Assembly: GCA_963801045.1 (NCBI GenBank)
Contig: CAWDDC010000002.1
Coordinates: forward strand, 62,001-126,000
Length of the DNA: 64,000 nucleotides
Direction: 5' to 3'
Source: JACCWP01 sp963801045
Lineage (GTDB): Bacteria; Actinomycetota; Actinomycetes; Propionibacteriales; Nocardioidaceae
Both the position numbers and the translations under genes were made by a program. Shown here in pieces: positions 55,890 to 64,000 of the stretch; within the stretch, counting starts at the first letter, position 1, and every line of letters starts with the position of its first letter. The notes beneath the pieces were generated by a model. It was not told the origin of the DNA and did not search any database. It saw only the letters and a list, made by a program, of their open reading frames with translations.

Positions 55890-57744
55890 ATGAGCACCGA
55901 CGCACGCAGCGACTGGGAGCAGCGGATCGGCCAGGCCAGCGGCCGGGCCGGCATCGGCGCCGCCCCGCGACTCGACCCGCCGACCGGGCTGTCCGCCCGG
56001 GCGGGGCGTGCCCAGGTCACGCTGGACTGGGCGCCGGTGCCGGGCGCGATCGGCTACCAGGTCTACGCGGCCGACTCCGCCGACGGCGAGCTGAAGCCGC
56101 TCGACCACCACGGCGGCGACGTCCTCGCGGTGCCGCACCCGCCGTACGTCGACACCACCGGCACGCCGGCGACCGAGCGCTGGTACGCGGTGTCCGCGCT
56201 GTCCGACGTCGCCGTCGAGGGGCCGCTCGGCGCGTGCGTGTCGGCAACCCCGCGCGGCGCCCGCGCCGACGGCGACGGGTCCGCCCTCGTCGCCGTCGAC
56301 GCCGACGTCGAGCTCGGTCCGCTGCCGCGCCCGTGGCGGCCGATGATCGGCAGCGAGCACCTGTCGCACGCGCTGAGCACCGACACCACCGGCGGCCGCG
56401 AGATCGGTGCGGAGCTGACTGCCGCGCTGCGCGCCGCGCACGACGAGCTCGGCGTCGACACGGTGCGCGCGCACGGCATCCTCTGCGACGACCTGGCGGT
56501 CTACCGCGAGGTCGACGGCCAGCCGGTGCACGACTTCACCGGCGTCGACCGGGTCTACGACCACGTGCTGTCGTTGGGACTCCGGCCGGTGGTCGAGATC
56601 TCGTTCATGCCGCGCGACCTCGCCTCCGACCCCACCAAGACGGTCTTCGAGTACGGCGCGATCATCTCGCCGCCGCGGGACTGGGACCGCTGGTACGACC
56701 TCGTGCACGCGCTGGTGGCGCACCTGGTCGAGCGCTACGGCCTGGAGGAGGTGCGCGACCACTGGAGCTTCGAGGTGTGGAACGAGGCCAACCTCGAGGT
56801 GTTCTGGTCGGGCACGCCCGAGGAGCACTGGCGGCTCTACGACCTGTCCGCCCGCGCGGTCAAGGCGGTGCACCCCGACCTGCGGGTCGGCGGTCCGTCG
56901 TCGGCCGCGGCCGGCTGGGTGGAGGAGCTGCTCGCGCACGTCGACGGGTCCGGAGCGGCGGTCGACTTCGTGTCGACGCACACCTACGGCAGCCCGCCGC
57001 TGGACTTCCGTCCGGCGCTGGAGCGGCACGGCCGCGCCGGCACGCCGATCTGGTGGACCGAGTGGGGGGTGACGCCGACGCACTTCAACGAGGTGAGCAA
57101 CGCGGTGTTCTCCGCGGTGTTCCTGCTGCGTGGCATGGCGTCGGCGATGGGCCGGATCGACGCGCTGAGCTACTGGGTGGTGTCCGACCACTTCGAGGAG
57201 CTGGGTCGCCCGCCGGCGCTGATGCACGGCGGGTTCGGGCTGCGGACCGTCGGCGAGCTGCGCAAGCCGCGCTGGTGGGCGCTCGCCCTGCTCGAGCGGC
57301 TGGGCGAGACGCGGCTGCCGGTGGCGTACGCCGGCGACGGCGGCGGATCGCTGGTCGAGGCCGTCGCCGCCACGGGCAGCGACGGCGCCATCGGCGTGCT
57401 GGCCTGGAACCTGACGCTCGACCAGTCCAAGGCCGCCGGCGACCCGGCCCTCGACCGGGAGGTGACGGTGGTCGTCAACGGCCTGCGAGCCCGGTGCGGC
57501 GTACACGCTCACCCACCTGCGCGTCGACGAGGAGCACTCCGACATCGGCACCGTGTGGCGGCGGATGCGGCGCGCCGACCAGGACTGGCCGGACGACGAG
57601 CAGTGGGAGCGGCTGCGCGCGGCCGACCGGCTCGACGAGGGCGAGCCGGCCCGCGAGGTGGTGGCCGACGACGCCGGCGCGGTGAGCACGGTGGTCGCGC
57701 TGCCGATGCCGGCGATGGCGCTGCTGGAGCTGACCCCCGCCTGA
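55890..57744 (+). CDS. GH39-type glycoside hydrolase with N-terminal FN3 domain (frameshifted)
   Basis: About 617 residues, no signal peptide, so cytoplasmic. Fibronectin III domain about 28-120 (PTGLSARAGRAQVTLDWAPVPGAIGYQVYAA). The GH39 barrel has WNEANLEVFW (acid/base Glu) and IWWTEWGVTPTHFNE (nucleophile Glu), with FEYGAIISPPRDWDRWYDLVHALVAHLVERYG between. GH39 includes beta-xylosidases and alpha-L-iduronidases. One base too many near 57490 breaks the frame before YTLTHLRVDEEHSD. ATG 55890 has GAGAGGACGTTG. It likely degrades the imported oligosaccharide. Confidence 0.88.
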
Positions 57745-57760
57745 GCGTCAGCGCTACCCG

Positions 57761-58591
57761 TCAGTGGCCAGCGCCTGCGTAGACCTCGGGACGCCGGTTG
57801 GTCAGGCTCGGCACCTCGGTACGCACGGTGTCGTGCCGGGAGCGGTCGAGCTCGCCGAACACGATGTCGGGGGTGTCGGCGGCGCAGGCGACGACGGTGC
57901 CCCACGGGTCGACCAGCATCGAGCGGCCGTTCGTACGTGCGACGACGCCGCCGTCGTCGACGTGGGTGCCGACCTGGCCGGCCGCGAGCACGTAGCACTG
58001 GCTCTCGATGGCGCGCGCGCGCAGCAGCACCTCCCAGTGGTCCCGGCCGGTGTAGAAGGTGAAGGCGGCGGGCACGACGAGCAGGTCGGCGCCGGCCAGG
58101 GTCAGTCCGCGGTACAGCTCCGGGAACCGCAGGTCGTAGCAGGTCGACAGACCGACCCGCCAACCGTCGACGTCACAGGTGACGAGCTCCTGGCCCGGGG
58201 CGACGGTGTCGGACTCGCGGTGCGTGGCACCGTCGGGGATGTCGACGTCAAAGAGGTGGATCTTCCGGTACCGCGCCGCCACCGAGCCGTCCGGCCGGAA
58301 CACCACCGAGGTGTTGAAGGCGCGCCCGTCCGGCGCGGCCACCCGGATCGACCCGCAGTGCAGCCAGACCCCGTTGCTCCGTGCCGCCTCCGCGAACGCG
58401 GTGTGCGCCGGGCCGTCCTCGGTCTCGGCCGCCTGCCTCGCCCCGTCGTCCGGGCCGAGGTAGTCCACGTACTCGGGCAGCAGCACGAACCGGGCGCCGC
58501 CCTCGGCGGCCGCGGCGACCCGGTCGACCGCCGTCTTGAGGTTGAGCTCCTTGTCGTTGCGGGAGTTGAGCTGAACGGCTGCCACGCGCAT
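57761..58591 (-). CDS. Carbon-nitrogen hydrolase (nitrilase superfamily amidase)
   Basis: Intact, 276 residues. The catalytic triad is visible: Glu in VLLPEYVDYL near 43, Lys in YRKIHLFDVDIPDG near 109, Cys in GLSTCYDLRFPELYR near 145. HWEVLLRARAIESQCYVLAAGQVG is typical of the NIT1/NIT2/omega-amidase branch. It hydrolyses an amide, perhaps a deaminated amino compound. It is the last gene of the minus-strand transporter operon. Confidence 0.9.
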   Translation of the reverse strand: MRVAAVQLNSRNDKELNLKTAVDRVAAAAEGGARFVLLPEYVDYLGPDDGARQAAETEDGPAHTAFAEAARSNGVWLHCGSIRVAAPDGRAFNTSVVFRPDGSVAARYRKIHLFDVDIPDGATHRESDTVAPGQELVTCDVDGWRVGLSTCYDLRFPELYRGLTLAGADLLVVPAAFTFYTGRDHWEVLLRARAIESQCYVLAAGQVGTHVDDGGVVARTNGRSMLVDPWGTVVACAADTPDIVFGELDRSRHDTVRTEVPSLTNRRPEVYAGAGH

Positions 58592-58646
58592 GGGCAGCTC
58601 CTTCCTGGTGAGGGTGAACAGGGACGAGACCGGCGATCGGGTACGG

Positions 58647-59502
58647 CTAGCGCAGCGCGCGGCCGAGCCCGATCACCCGCTCGATCACGGCGACGAACAG
58701 CAGCGAGATGACGATCAGCACGACCGACAGCGCGGCGATCTGCGGGTCGGAGCGGTACTCGACGTAGCGGTAGATCTCCACCGGCAACGTCGTGGCCGAC
58801 GGGCCGACGACGAACAGCGAGATGACCGCCTCGTCGAACGAGATGAGGAACGCGATCACCGCACCGGCCACGATCCCCGGCATCGCCAGCGGCAGCGTGA
58901 CCCGCCGGAAGGTCGTCCAGCCGTTCCCGCCGAGGATGCGGGCCGCCTCCTCGCAGGCGAGGTCGGCGGTCAGCAGCGCCATCGCGGTGGTGCGCACGAC
59001 GTACGGCGTGGTGATGGCCAGGTGGGCGAGGACCAGCCCCGGATAGCTGCCGGTCAGGCCCATCGGCGTGAGGGTGAGCAGCAGGGCGAGGCCGAGCACG
59101 ACCGTCGGCACCAGCAACGGTGCGAGGAAGAGCGCGGACGCCGCGGAGCGGCCGCGGTAGTGGTGTCGCGACAACGCCAGCGCGGCGGGCACCCCGATCA
59201 ACGTCGCGAGCAGGGTGGTGCAGCCCGCGACGACCACGCTGACCTGGAAGCCGGTGCGGAACGCCTCGTTGTCGACCAGCCGCGCGTACCAGTCCAGCGT
59301 GAACCCCTGCGGGGGGAACGCCAGGTAGTTCTGGGTGTCGAAGGAGATGCCGACGACGACGAGCACCGGCGCGAGCAGGAACGCGTAGAGCAGCGTGATC
59401 AGTCCCCGCCACAGCGCTCGGCCGATCCACCCGCGCCGCAACGCGGGTGGCTTGCCGGCCGGCGGTGCGCGTGGCGGCCTGCGTCGTTGCGGTCTCGGTC
59501 AT
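58647..59502 (-). CDS. Polyamine-type ABC transporter permease (PotC-like; N-terminal frame break)
   Basis: Six TM helices with the EAA loop CEEAARILGGNGWTTFRRVTLPLAMPGIVAGA. The conserved part starts RRGWIGRALWRGLITLLYAFLLAPVLVVV. ATG 59502 (MTETATTQAATRTAG) belongs upstream, with a break near 59450 that would join it as KPPALRRGW. It pairs with the PotB-like permease. Confidence 0.9.
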
Positions 59503-59524
59503 GGGAGTCTCCGCGTCATGTCGG

Positions 59525-60437
59525 TCAGCGCTCCAGCCGGCGGACGGCCCGCAGGTAGGCGGCGATCAGCACCGAGAACAGCACCAGCAGCAGCATCGAC
59601 AGCGCCGCCGCCAGCGGCCAGTTGAGGGTGAGCTTGGCCTGGGTGTAGATCTCCGTGGCCAGCACGAACACCCGTCCGCCGCCCACCAGGCTCGGCGTGA
59701 TGAACGAGCTGATCGTCAGCACGAACACCAGCAGCGCGGCGGTGAGCACCCCGGGCATCGACAGCGGCAGCGTGACCCGCCGGAACACCTTCCAGCGGTT
59801 GGCACCCAGCGATCCCGCCGCCTGCTCGAGATCGGCGGAGATGCGGCCGAAGCCGGCCAGCATCGCGAGGATGGCGTACGGCATCAGGATCTCCACCAGC
59901 GCGATGACGGCGCCGGTGTAGTTGTTGGCCAGCCGCAGCGGGGTGCCCACCAGCCCGGTCTCCAGCAGCACGCCGTTGACCACCCCGCCGTCGCCGAGCA
60001 GGACCAGCCAGCCGAACGTACGGACCACCTGGCTGGTCAGCAGCGGGGCGACCGCGAGCGCCACCAGCAGCCCGCGGAACCGCGAGGTGCTGCGGGCCAG
60101 GAACAGCGCCACCGGGTAGGCGACCACGACGGTGAGCACGGTGACGAGCACGCCGAGCTTGAGCGAGTTCAGCGTCACCTGCCAGGTGAAGCTGTCGGTG
60201 AGTGCGCTCGGTGTACGTGTCCAGCGTGAGCGTCTCGATGACCGTGCCCGCCGCACCGCCACGGTTGAGCGACATCCGCACCAGCCAGACCAGCGGCACG
60301 ATGAACGCGATGCCGAGGCCGACCAGTCCCGGCAGCAGCAGTGCGAGCGGCACCGGGAACCTGGTGCGGCTCGGTGCCGGCGGGGGCGCGGACGTGCTCG
60401 GCCCGGTGGGCGGCGCGAGGGTCGGGGTGGCGGTCAC
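59525..60437 (-). CDS. Polyamine-type ABC transporter permease (PotB-like; frameshifted)
   Basis: A proline-rich N-terminus, then FPVPLALLLPGLVGLGIAFIVPLVWLVRMSLNRG, and after a break near 60205 LTDSFTWQVTLNSLKLGVLVTVLTVVVAYPVALFLARS with the EAA loop LEQAAGSLGANRWKVFRRVTLPLSMPG. GTG 60437 is chosen because GAGGAG lies 6 bases before it; GTG 60443 overlaps that site. Confidence 0.9.
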
Positions 60438-60446
60438 GGTCACTCC

Positions 60447-61122
60447 TCAGCTGCGGACGCCCAGGTCGGCGAGCAGCCGGTCGGCGCCCAGCAGCTCCGA
60501 CAGCTTCTGCCCGGCCTGCAGCTTCTCCACCAGGGCGGGCTCGGAGGCGTCCGAGGCCCGGGCCCGGTCCAGCGCGGAGGCGACGTGCTCGGGTCGGGCG
60601 ATCAGCACGCCGTTGTCGTCGGCGAGCACGATGTCGCCCGGCTGCACGGCGGCGCCGCCGCAGCTGACCGGCACGTTGATGCCGCCGGCGTCGATGCCGT
60701 GCAGCTTGGTGGTGAGCACCGAGCTGCCGCGTGCGTACACGCTCAGCCCCAGCTCGACGAGCATCGACCGGTCGGTGCAGACACCGTCGATCACCACGCC
60801 GGCGGCGCCACTCGCCGCGATCGCCTGGCCGACGAGTCCGCCGACCGGTGCGTGCTTCTCGTCTCCGCCGGTGTCGACGACAAGGACGTCGCCGGGCTGG
60901 AGCATCCCGGTCACCTTGTGCACCAGGGTGGAGTCGGTCGCGGTGATGCGGACGGTGACCGCCCGGCCGACGAGTCCGGCCGCTGCCGGACTGGCGGCTG
61001 ACCGCGGGTGCGCAGAAGCCTTCCTCCAGGAAGTGCCCGAGGGTCGGGACGTCGACCTCGGCGGCCTGCTCGGCCAGTCCCGGCGGCAGGTCGGGGGCGC
61101 TGGGGTTGATGACGATCGGCAC
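60447..61122 (-). CDS. RraA-family protein (HMG/CHA aldolase-like; frameshifted)
   Basis: About 224 residues. LPPGLAEQAAEVDVPTLGHFLEEGF at the start and, after a break near 61000, GRAVTVRITATDSTLVHKVTGMLQPGDVLVVDTGGDEKHAPVGGLVGQAIAASGAAGVVIDGVCTDRSML...VYARGSSVLTTKLHGIDAGGINVPVSCGG. The fold is that of RraA and 4-hydroxy-4-methyl-2-oxoglutarate aldolase. The usual DGxxRD site reads DGVCTDR here, so aldolase activity is uncertain. It lies between the ATPase and permease genes of the transporter. Confidence 0.85.
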
Positions 61123-61179
61123 GGGGCTCTCATTTCTTCGTCGGTTGGGTCGGACACGTGGAGCGGGGTGCGCTGGCGG

Positions 61180-62327
61180 CTAGACCTCGCACAGGACGCG
61201 CGCGTCCCGCGGTCGCCAGGTGATGTCGACGTCGGCGCCCACCGGGAACGGCTCGGCGTAGCCGGTCAGCGTCTCGGCCTCGAGCTCGCTGTCGCCGACG
61301 GTGATCGTGTACGCGAGCATCTCGCCGGTGTAGGAGTGCGACGCGACCCGGCCGTGCAGCCGGTCCGCGGTGTCGCTGCGGCGCCGTTGCGGCTGCTGGC
61401 CTCGACCTGCACGTGGTGGGGCCGGACCAGCAGGTTGATGTCCTGGCCGGGCTGCAGCGCGTCGCCGTCGTGGCTGGCCCGGATCGTGCCCACGCCGGCC
61501 ACCTCCACCGAGGGCTTGGCGGGGTCGGGGTCGACGACCCGGCCGGGCAGCAGGTTGGCCCGGCCGATGAAGTCGGCGACGAACCTGCTGGCGGGACGCT
61601 CGTAGATGTCGGTCGGCGTACCGACCTGCTCGACCCGGCCGTCGTTCATGACCGCGATCTCGTCGGCCATCGACAGCGCCTCGTCCTGGTCGTGGGTGAC
61701 GAACACCGTCGTGACGCCGATGCGGTGCACGATCGACCGGATCTCGGCACGCATCGCGGCGCGCAGCTTGGCGTCGAGGTTGGACAGCGGCTCGTCCAGC
61801 AGCAGCACCGACGGCTCGACCACCAGGGCGCGCGCGAGCGCGACGCGCTGCTGCTGGCCGCCGGACAGCTCCTTGACCCGCCGGTCGCCGAGGTGGCCGA
61901 GCTGCACCATGTCCAGCGCCTCCTGCACCCGGCGGGCCCGGTCGGCGCGAGCCACCTTGCGCATCTCCAGCCCGAACGCGACGTTGCGGTTGACGTCCAG
62001 GTGCGGGAACAGCGCGTAGGACTGGAACACCATCCCCATGCCGCGCTTGTGCACCGGGACGCTGGTCACGTCGGCGCCGTCGACCTCGATCCGCCCGTAC
62101 GACGGGTCGATGAGGCCGGCGACCATCCGCAGCGTCGTGGTCTTGCCGCAGCCGGAGGGGCCGAGCAGCGCGACCAGCTTGCCCTGCTCGAGCTCGAGGT
62201 CGATGCCGTCGACGGCGGGCACGTCCTGGCCGGCGTACGTCTTGGACAGACCCTGCAGCCGTACGTGCGTCGCGCCCCGGGTCGTGGCCTGCGGGCGGTC
62301 GGTCGTCGTGGCAGTCACGTCACTCAC
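61180..62327 (-). CDS. Polyamine-type ABC transporter ATP-binding protein (PotA-like; frameshifted)
   Basis: About 381 residues. Walker A GPSGCGKTTTLRMVAGL near 55, Q-loop VFQSYALFPH, signature LSGGQQQRVALARALVVEP, Walker B LLLDEPLSNLDAKLR and H-loop VTHDQDEALSMAD, then a C-terminal TOBE domain (LLPGRVVDPDPAKPSVEVAG). A break near 61380 moves the last 65 residues to another frame ending DITWRPRDARVLCEV at 61180. GTG 62327 overlaps the binding-protein stop by 8 bases. Confidence 0.92.
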
Positions 62328-63418
62328 CCAGGATCTCGCGACGCCACAGCTCGGTCCACGCCTCGTTCTGCTCGGCGACGTACGTCCAGTCGACGTCCAG
62401 CATCTGCTGCTGCCGCTCGGGAGTCGTGGCGGTCCGCTCGGCGACCTCGGCGCTGACCTTCGCCTTGGTGTTGGTGGGGGCGTAGTACATCTGCTCGGCG
62501 AACGCGCTCTGCGCCTCCGGGCTCAGCGCGTAGTCGATGAACGTCTGCGCCGCCTCGGGGGAGTCGCTGCCCTCGGTGAGGTTGATCGTGTTGATCTGGA
62601 AGACGCTGCCCTCGTCAGGGATCGCGACGCCGAGCTTGCCCTCGGAGTCGTCGGAGTAGTACTGCGCCCGGGCGTTCCAGCCGATGCCCATGTCGGCGCT
62701 GCCGTTGGTGACCATCGTGTACGAGTCCGGGTTGGGCGCCCAGGTCTGCACGTCGGGGGCGAGGTCGGCCAGCTCCTCGACGGCCGGCTCGACGGTCTCG
62801 GTGTAGTCGGAGCCCAGCATGTTGTTGACGATCATCATCAGGCTGATGCCCTGGATGTCCGGGGCGGCCTCGAGCACGATCCGGCCGGCCGCCTCCTCAC
62901 CCCACAGGTCCTCCCAGCTGGTCGGAGCCGTGGAGAGTCGCGTCGGTGTTGTAGAGCAGGACGAGGTTGTCGAAGGTGACCGCCGGACCGTAGTCGTCCG
63001 CGACCTGCCCGCGCTCGGCCACGTCGGCCATGTTCGGGACCTGTTCGGGGTCGAGCGGCTGGAAGATCCCGTCGCTGTTGCCGGTCGCCGCCACGGAGAT
63101 GTCCATGATCGCCACGTCGGTCGTGGGGGCGGACTGCTCGGCCCGCAGCGAGGCCAGCATCTCCGACGAGGACTCCGCCGGTACGTACTCGACGTCGATG
63201 TCGGGGTACTTCTCCATGAACGGCTCGACCACCGCCTCGGTGTAGTTGTCCTGCACCACGCCGGAGTAGGCCATCAAGGTGACCTCCCCCGACGACTCGG
63301 TGTCCTCGGCGGGTTCGGTGTTGCCGCAGGCGGCAAGGCCCGCGCCGAGGGTGAGGGCGGTGAGCCCTCCCGCGCAGATGCGCAGGGTGGACCGGGATGT
63401 ACGGGTGTGGCTCGGCAT
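62320..63418 (-). CDS. Polyamine-type ABC transporter solute-binding lipoprotein (frameshifted)
   Basis: Signal peptide with lipobox GAGLAACGN near 25, then GEVTLMAYSGVVQDNYTEAVVEPFMEKYPDIDVEYVP, FDNLVLLYNTDAT, and after a +1 break near 62925 STAPTSWEDLWGEEAAGRIVLEAAPDIQG...WTELWRREILGE. This is the PotD/PotF-like (SBP_bac_8) fold, 365 residues after repair. The ligand is a small organic amine or acid by family; the nearby amidase and RraA-like gene suggest it is catabolised. Confidence 0.9.
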
Positions 63419-63447
63419 GGTCGAGGCCTCCTCGGCCTGGTGTGGAG

Positions 63448-64000
63448 TCATCCGACCGAGTCGCGTGCCTCGATCGCGTAGTCGTCGACGGTGTCGAAGC
63501 CGTCGGCGTTGAAAGCGAGCTGCCGCCGCAGCGACAGCAGGATGTGGTCGCGCACGGCCTGCTCGGCGACCTGTGGGTCGCGGGTCAGCAGGGCGTCGAT
63601 GATCTGCTGGTGCGTGTCGGCCACGTCGTGCAGCCCGACGCGCTGGTGAGCGACGTACCACAGGCGCAGCGACCCGCAGTTGAGCCGGTCGACGGCCTCG
63701 GTGAGGAACCGGTTGTCCGCGCCGCGGGTGATGGCGATGTGCAGGGCGTGGTCGGCCTCGATGTTGGCGTAGACGTCACCTGCGCGAGCGGTCCTGCGCA
63801 CCTCGTCGCCCAGCCGCTGCACCTCGCGCAGCTGCTCGTCCGTGGCGCGGGTTGCTGCCAGCCGCGCGGCCGGCCGCTCCAGCTGCATCCGGGACTCGTA
63901 CAGCCGGTGCAGGTCCTTGACCGACAGGTCGCGGACGTACGGCGTGCGCCGTGGCGGCCAGACGATGAACTGCTCGAGGGCGAGCCGCTTCAGGGCCTCC
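63448..64000 (-). CDS. GntR-family regulator, FCD (FadR) type, partial
   Basis: The C-terminal FCD ligand-binding domain is complete (RLYESRMQLERPAARLAATRATDEQL, ADHALHIAITRGADNRFL, THQQIIDALLTRDPQVAEQAVRDHILLSLRRQL with the metal-site histidines). The upstream part EALKRLALEQFIVWPPRRTPYVRDLSVKDLHRL enters from the window edge; the winged helix lies beyond it. It ends 29 bases before the binding-protein gene on the same strand and is the likely repressor of the transporter operon. Confidence 0.9.
   Translation of the reverse strand, partial: EALKRLALEQFIVWPPRRTPYVRDLSVKDLHRLYESRMQLERPAARLAATRATDEQLREVQRLGDEVRRTARAGDVYANIEADHALHIAITRGADNRFLTEAVDRLNCGSLRLWYVAHQRVGLHDVADTHQQIIDALLTRDPQVAEQAVRDHILLSLRRQLAFNADGFDTVDDYAIEARDSVG

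Overview
The window is a 64 kb stretch of a very GC-rich actinobacterial chromosome. The GC content, the GTG starts, the leaderless promoters (a TANNNT box 6 to 9 bases before the start codon), the SOS boxes of the TCGAAC-N4-GTTCGA type and the core order recA-recX-rny-gluABCD-miaB-miaA-dapF-hflX-dinG-lexA point to Propionibacteriales, most likely a Nocardioidaceae-like organism. The taxon is inference. I saw no rRNA, tRNA, transposase, integrase or CRISPR array.

Layout. 1-7.6 kb: MMPL exporter, DUF3046 protein, small conserved protein, O-methyltransferase, a divergent amino-acid permease/MocR regulator pair, and a CGNR zinc-finger regulator. 7.6-17.2 kb: a LigD-type phosphoesterase, then two divergent operons. 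The minus-strand operon is SDR plus a GT-C membrane protein. The plus-strand operon is F420 oxidoreductase, MTA phosphorylase, sugar epimerase, GT2, DUF2064, methyltransferase, cytochrome b/molybdopterin reductase and membrane protein. The phosphorylase-epimerase-GT2-DUF2064-GT-C set matches the mycobacterial methylthioxylose locus (Rv0535-Rv0541c region), so I read it as a candidate methylthio-pentose glycan pathway. 17.2-38 kb: core genome (SOS box, recA, recX, rny, glutamate ABC transporter, miaB, miaA, dapF, hflX, dinG-type helicase), interspersed with a wHTH-SRPBCC pair, VOC, NUDIX, an MT0933-type antitoxin-like protein, GGT, HAD dehalogenase and a PaiB-like protein.

38-50 kb: a very large secreted subtilase with kelch-like and carboxypeptidase-regulatory modules, a winged-helix regulator, an MHS-type MFS transporter, a small SAP/Rho-N-like protein, lexA divergent from a LysM cell-division-suppressor candidate with four LexA boxes between them, and a tightly coupled operon (acyl-CoA dehydrogenase-like, PIG-L deacetylase, NodS-like methyltransferase, GT2). 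50-57.7 kb: a LacI-controlled sugar ABC transporter with a glycoamylase-like secreted enzyme and a cytoplasmic GH39 enzyme. 57.7-64 kb, minus strand: a FadR-type GntR regulator, a spermidine/putrescine-type ABC transporter, an RraA-family protein and a carbon-nitrogen hydrolase.

Two cross-cutting features stand out. First, about 45 reading-frame breaks hit even essential genes (rny, miaA, miaB, recX, hflX). Most of those I worked through are resolved by removing one base, so they look like uncorrected sequencing insertions; I annotate such genes across the break. Second, the region is rich in palindromic elements: a dispersed 56-bp family in two tandem arrays 36 kb apart, several unique long hairpins placed right after stop codons, and one hairpin inserted inside the MTA phosphorylase gene.
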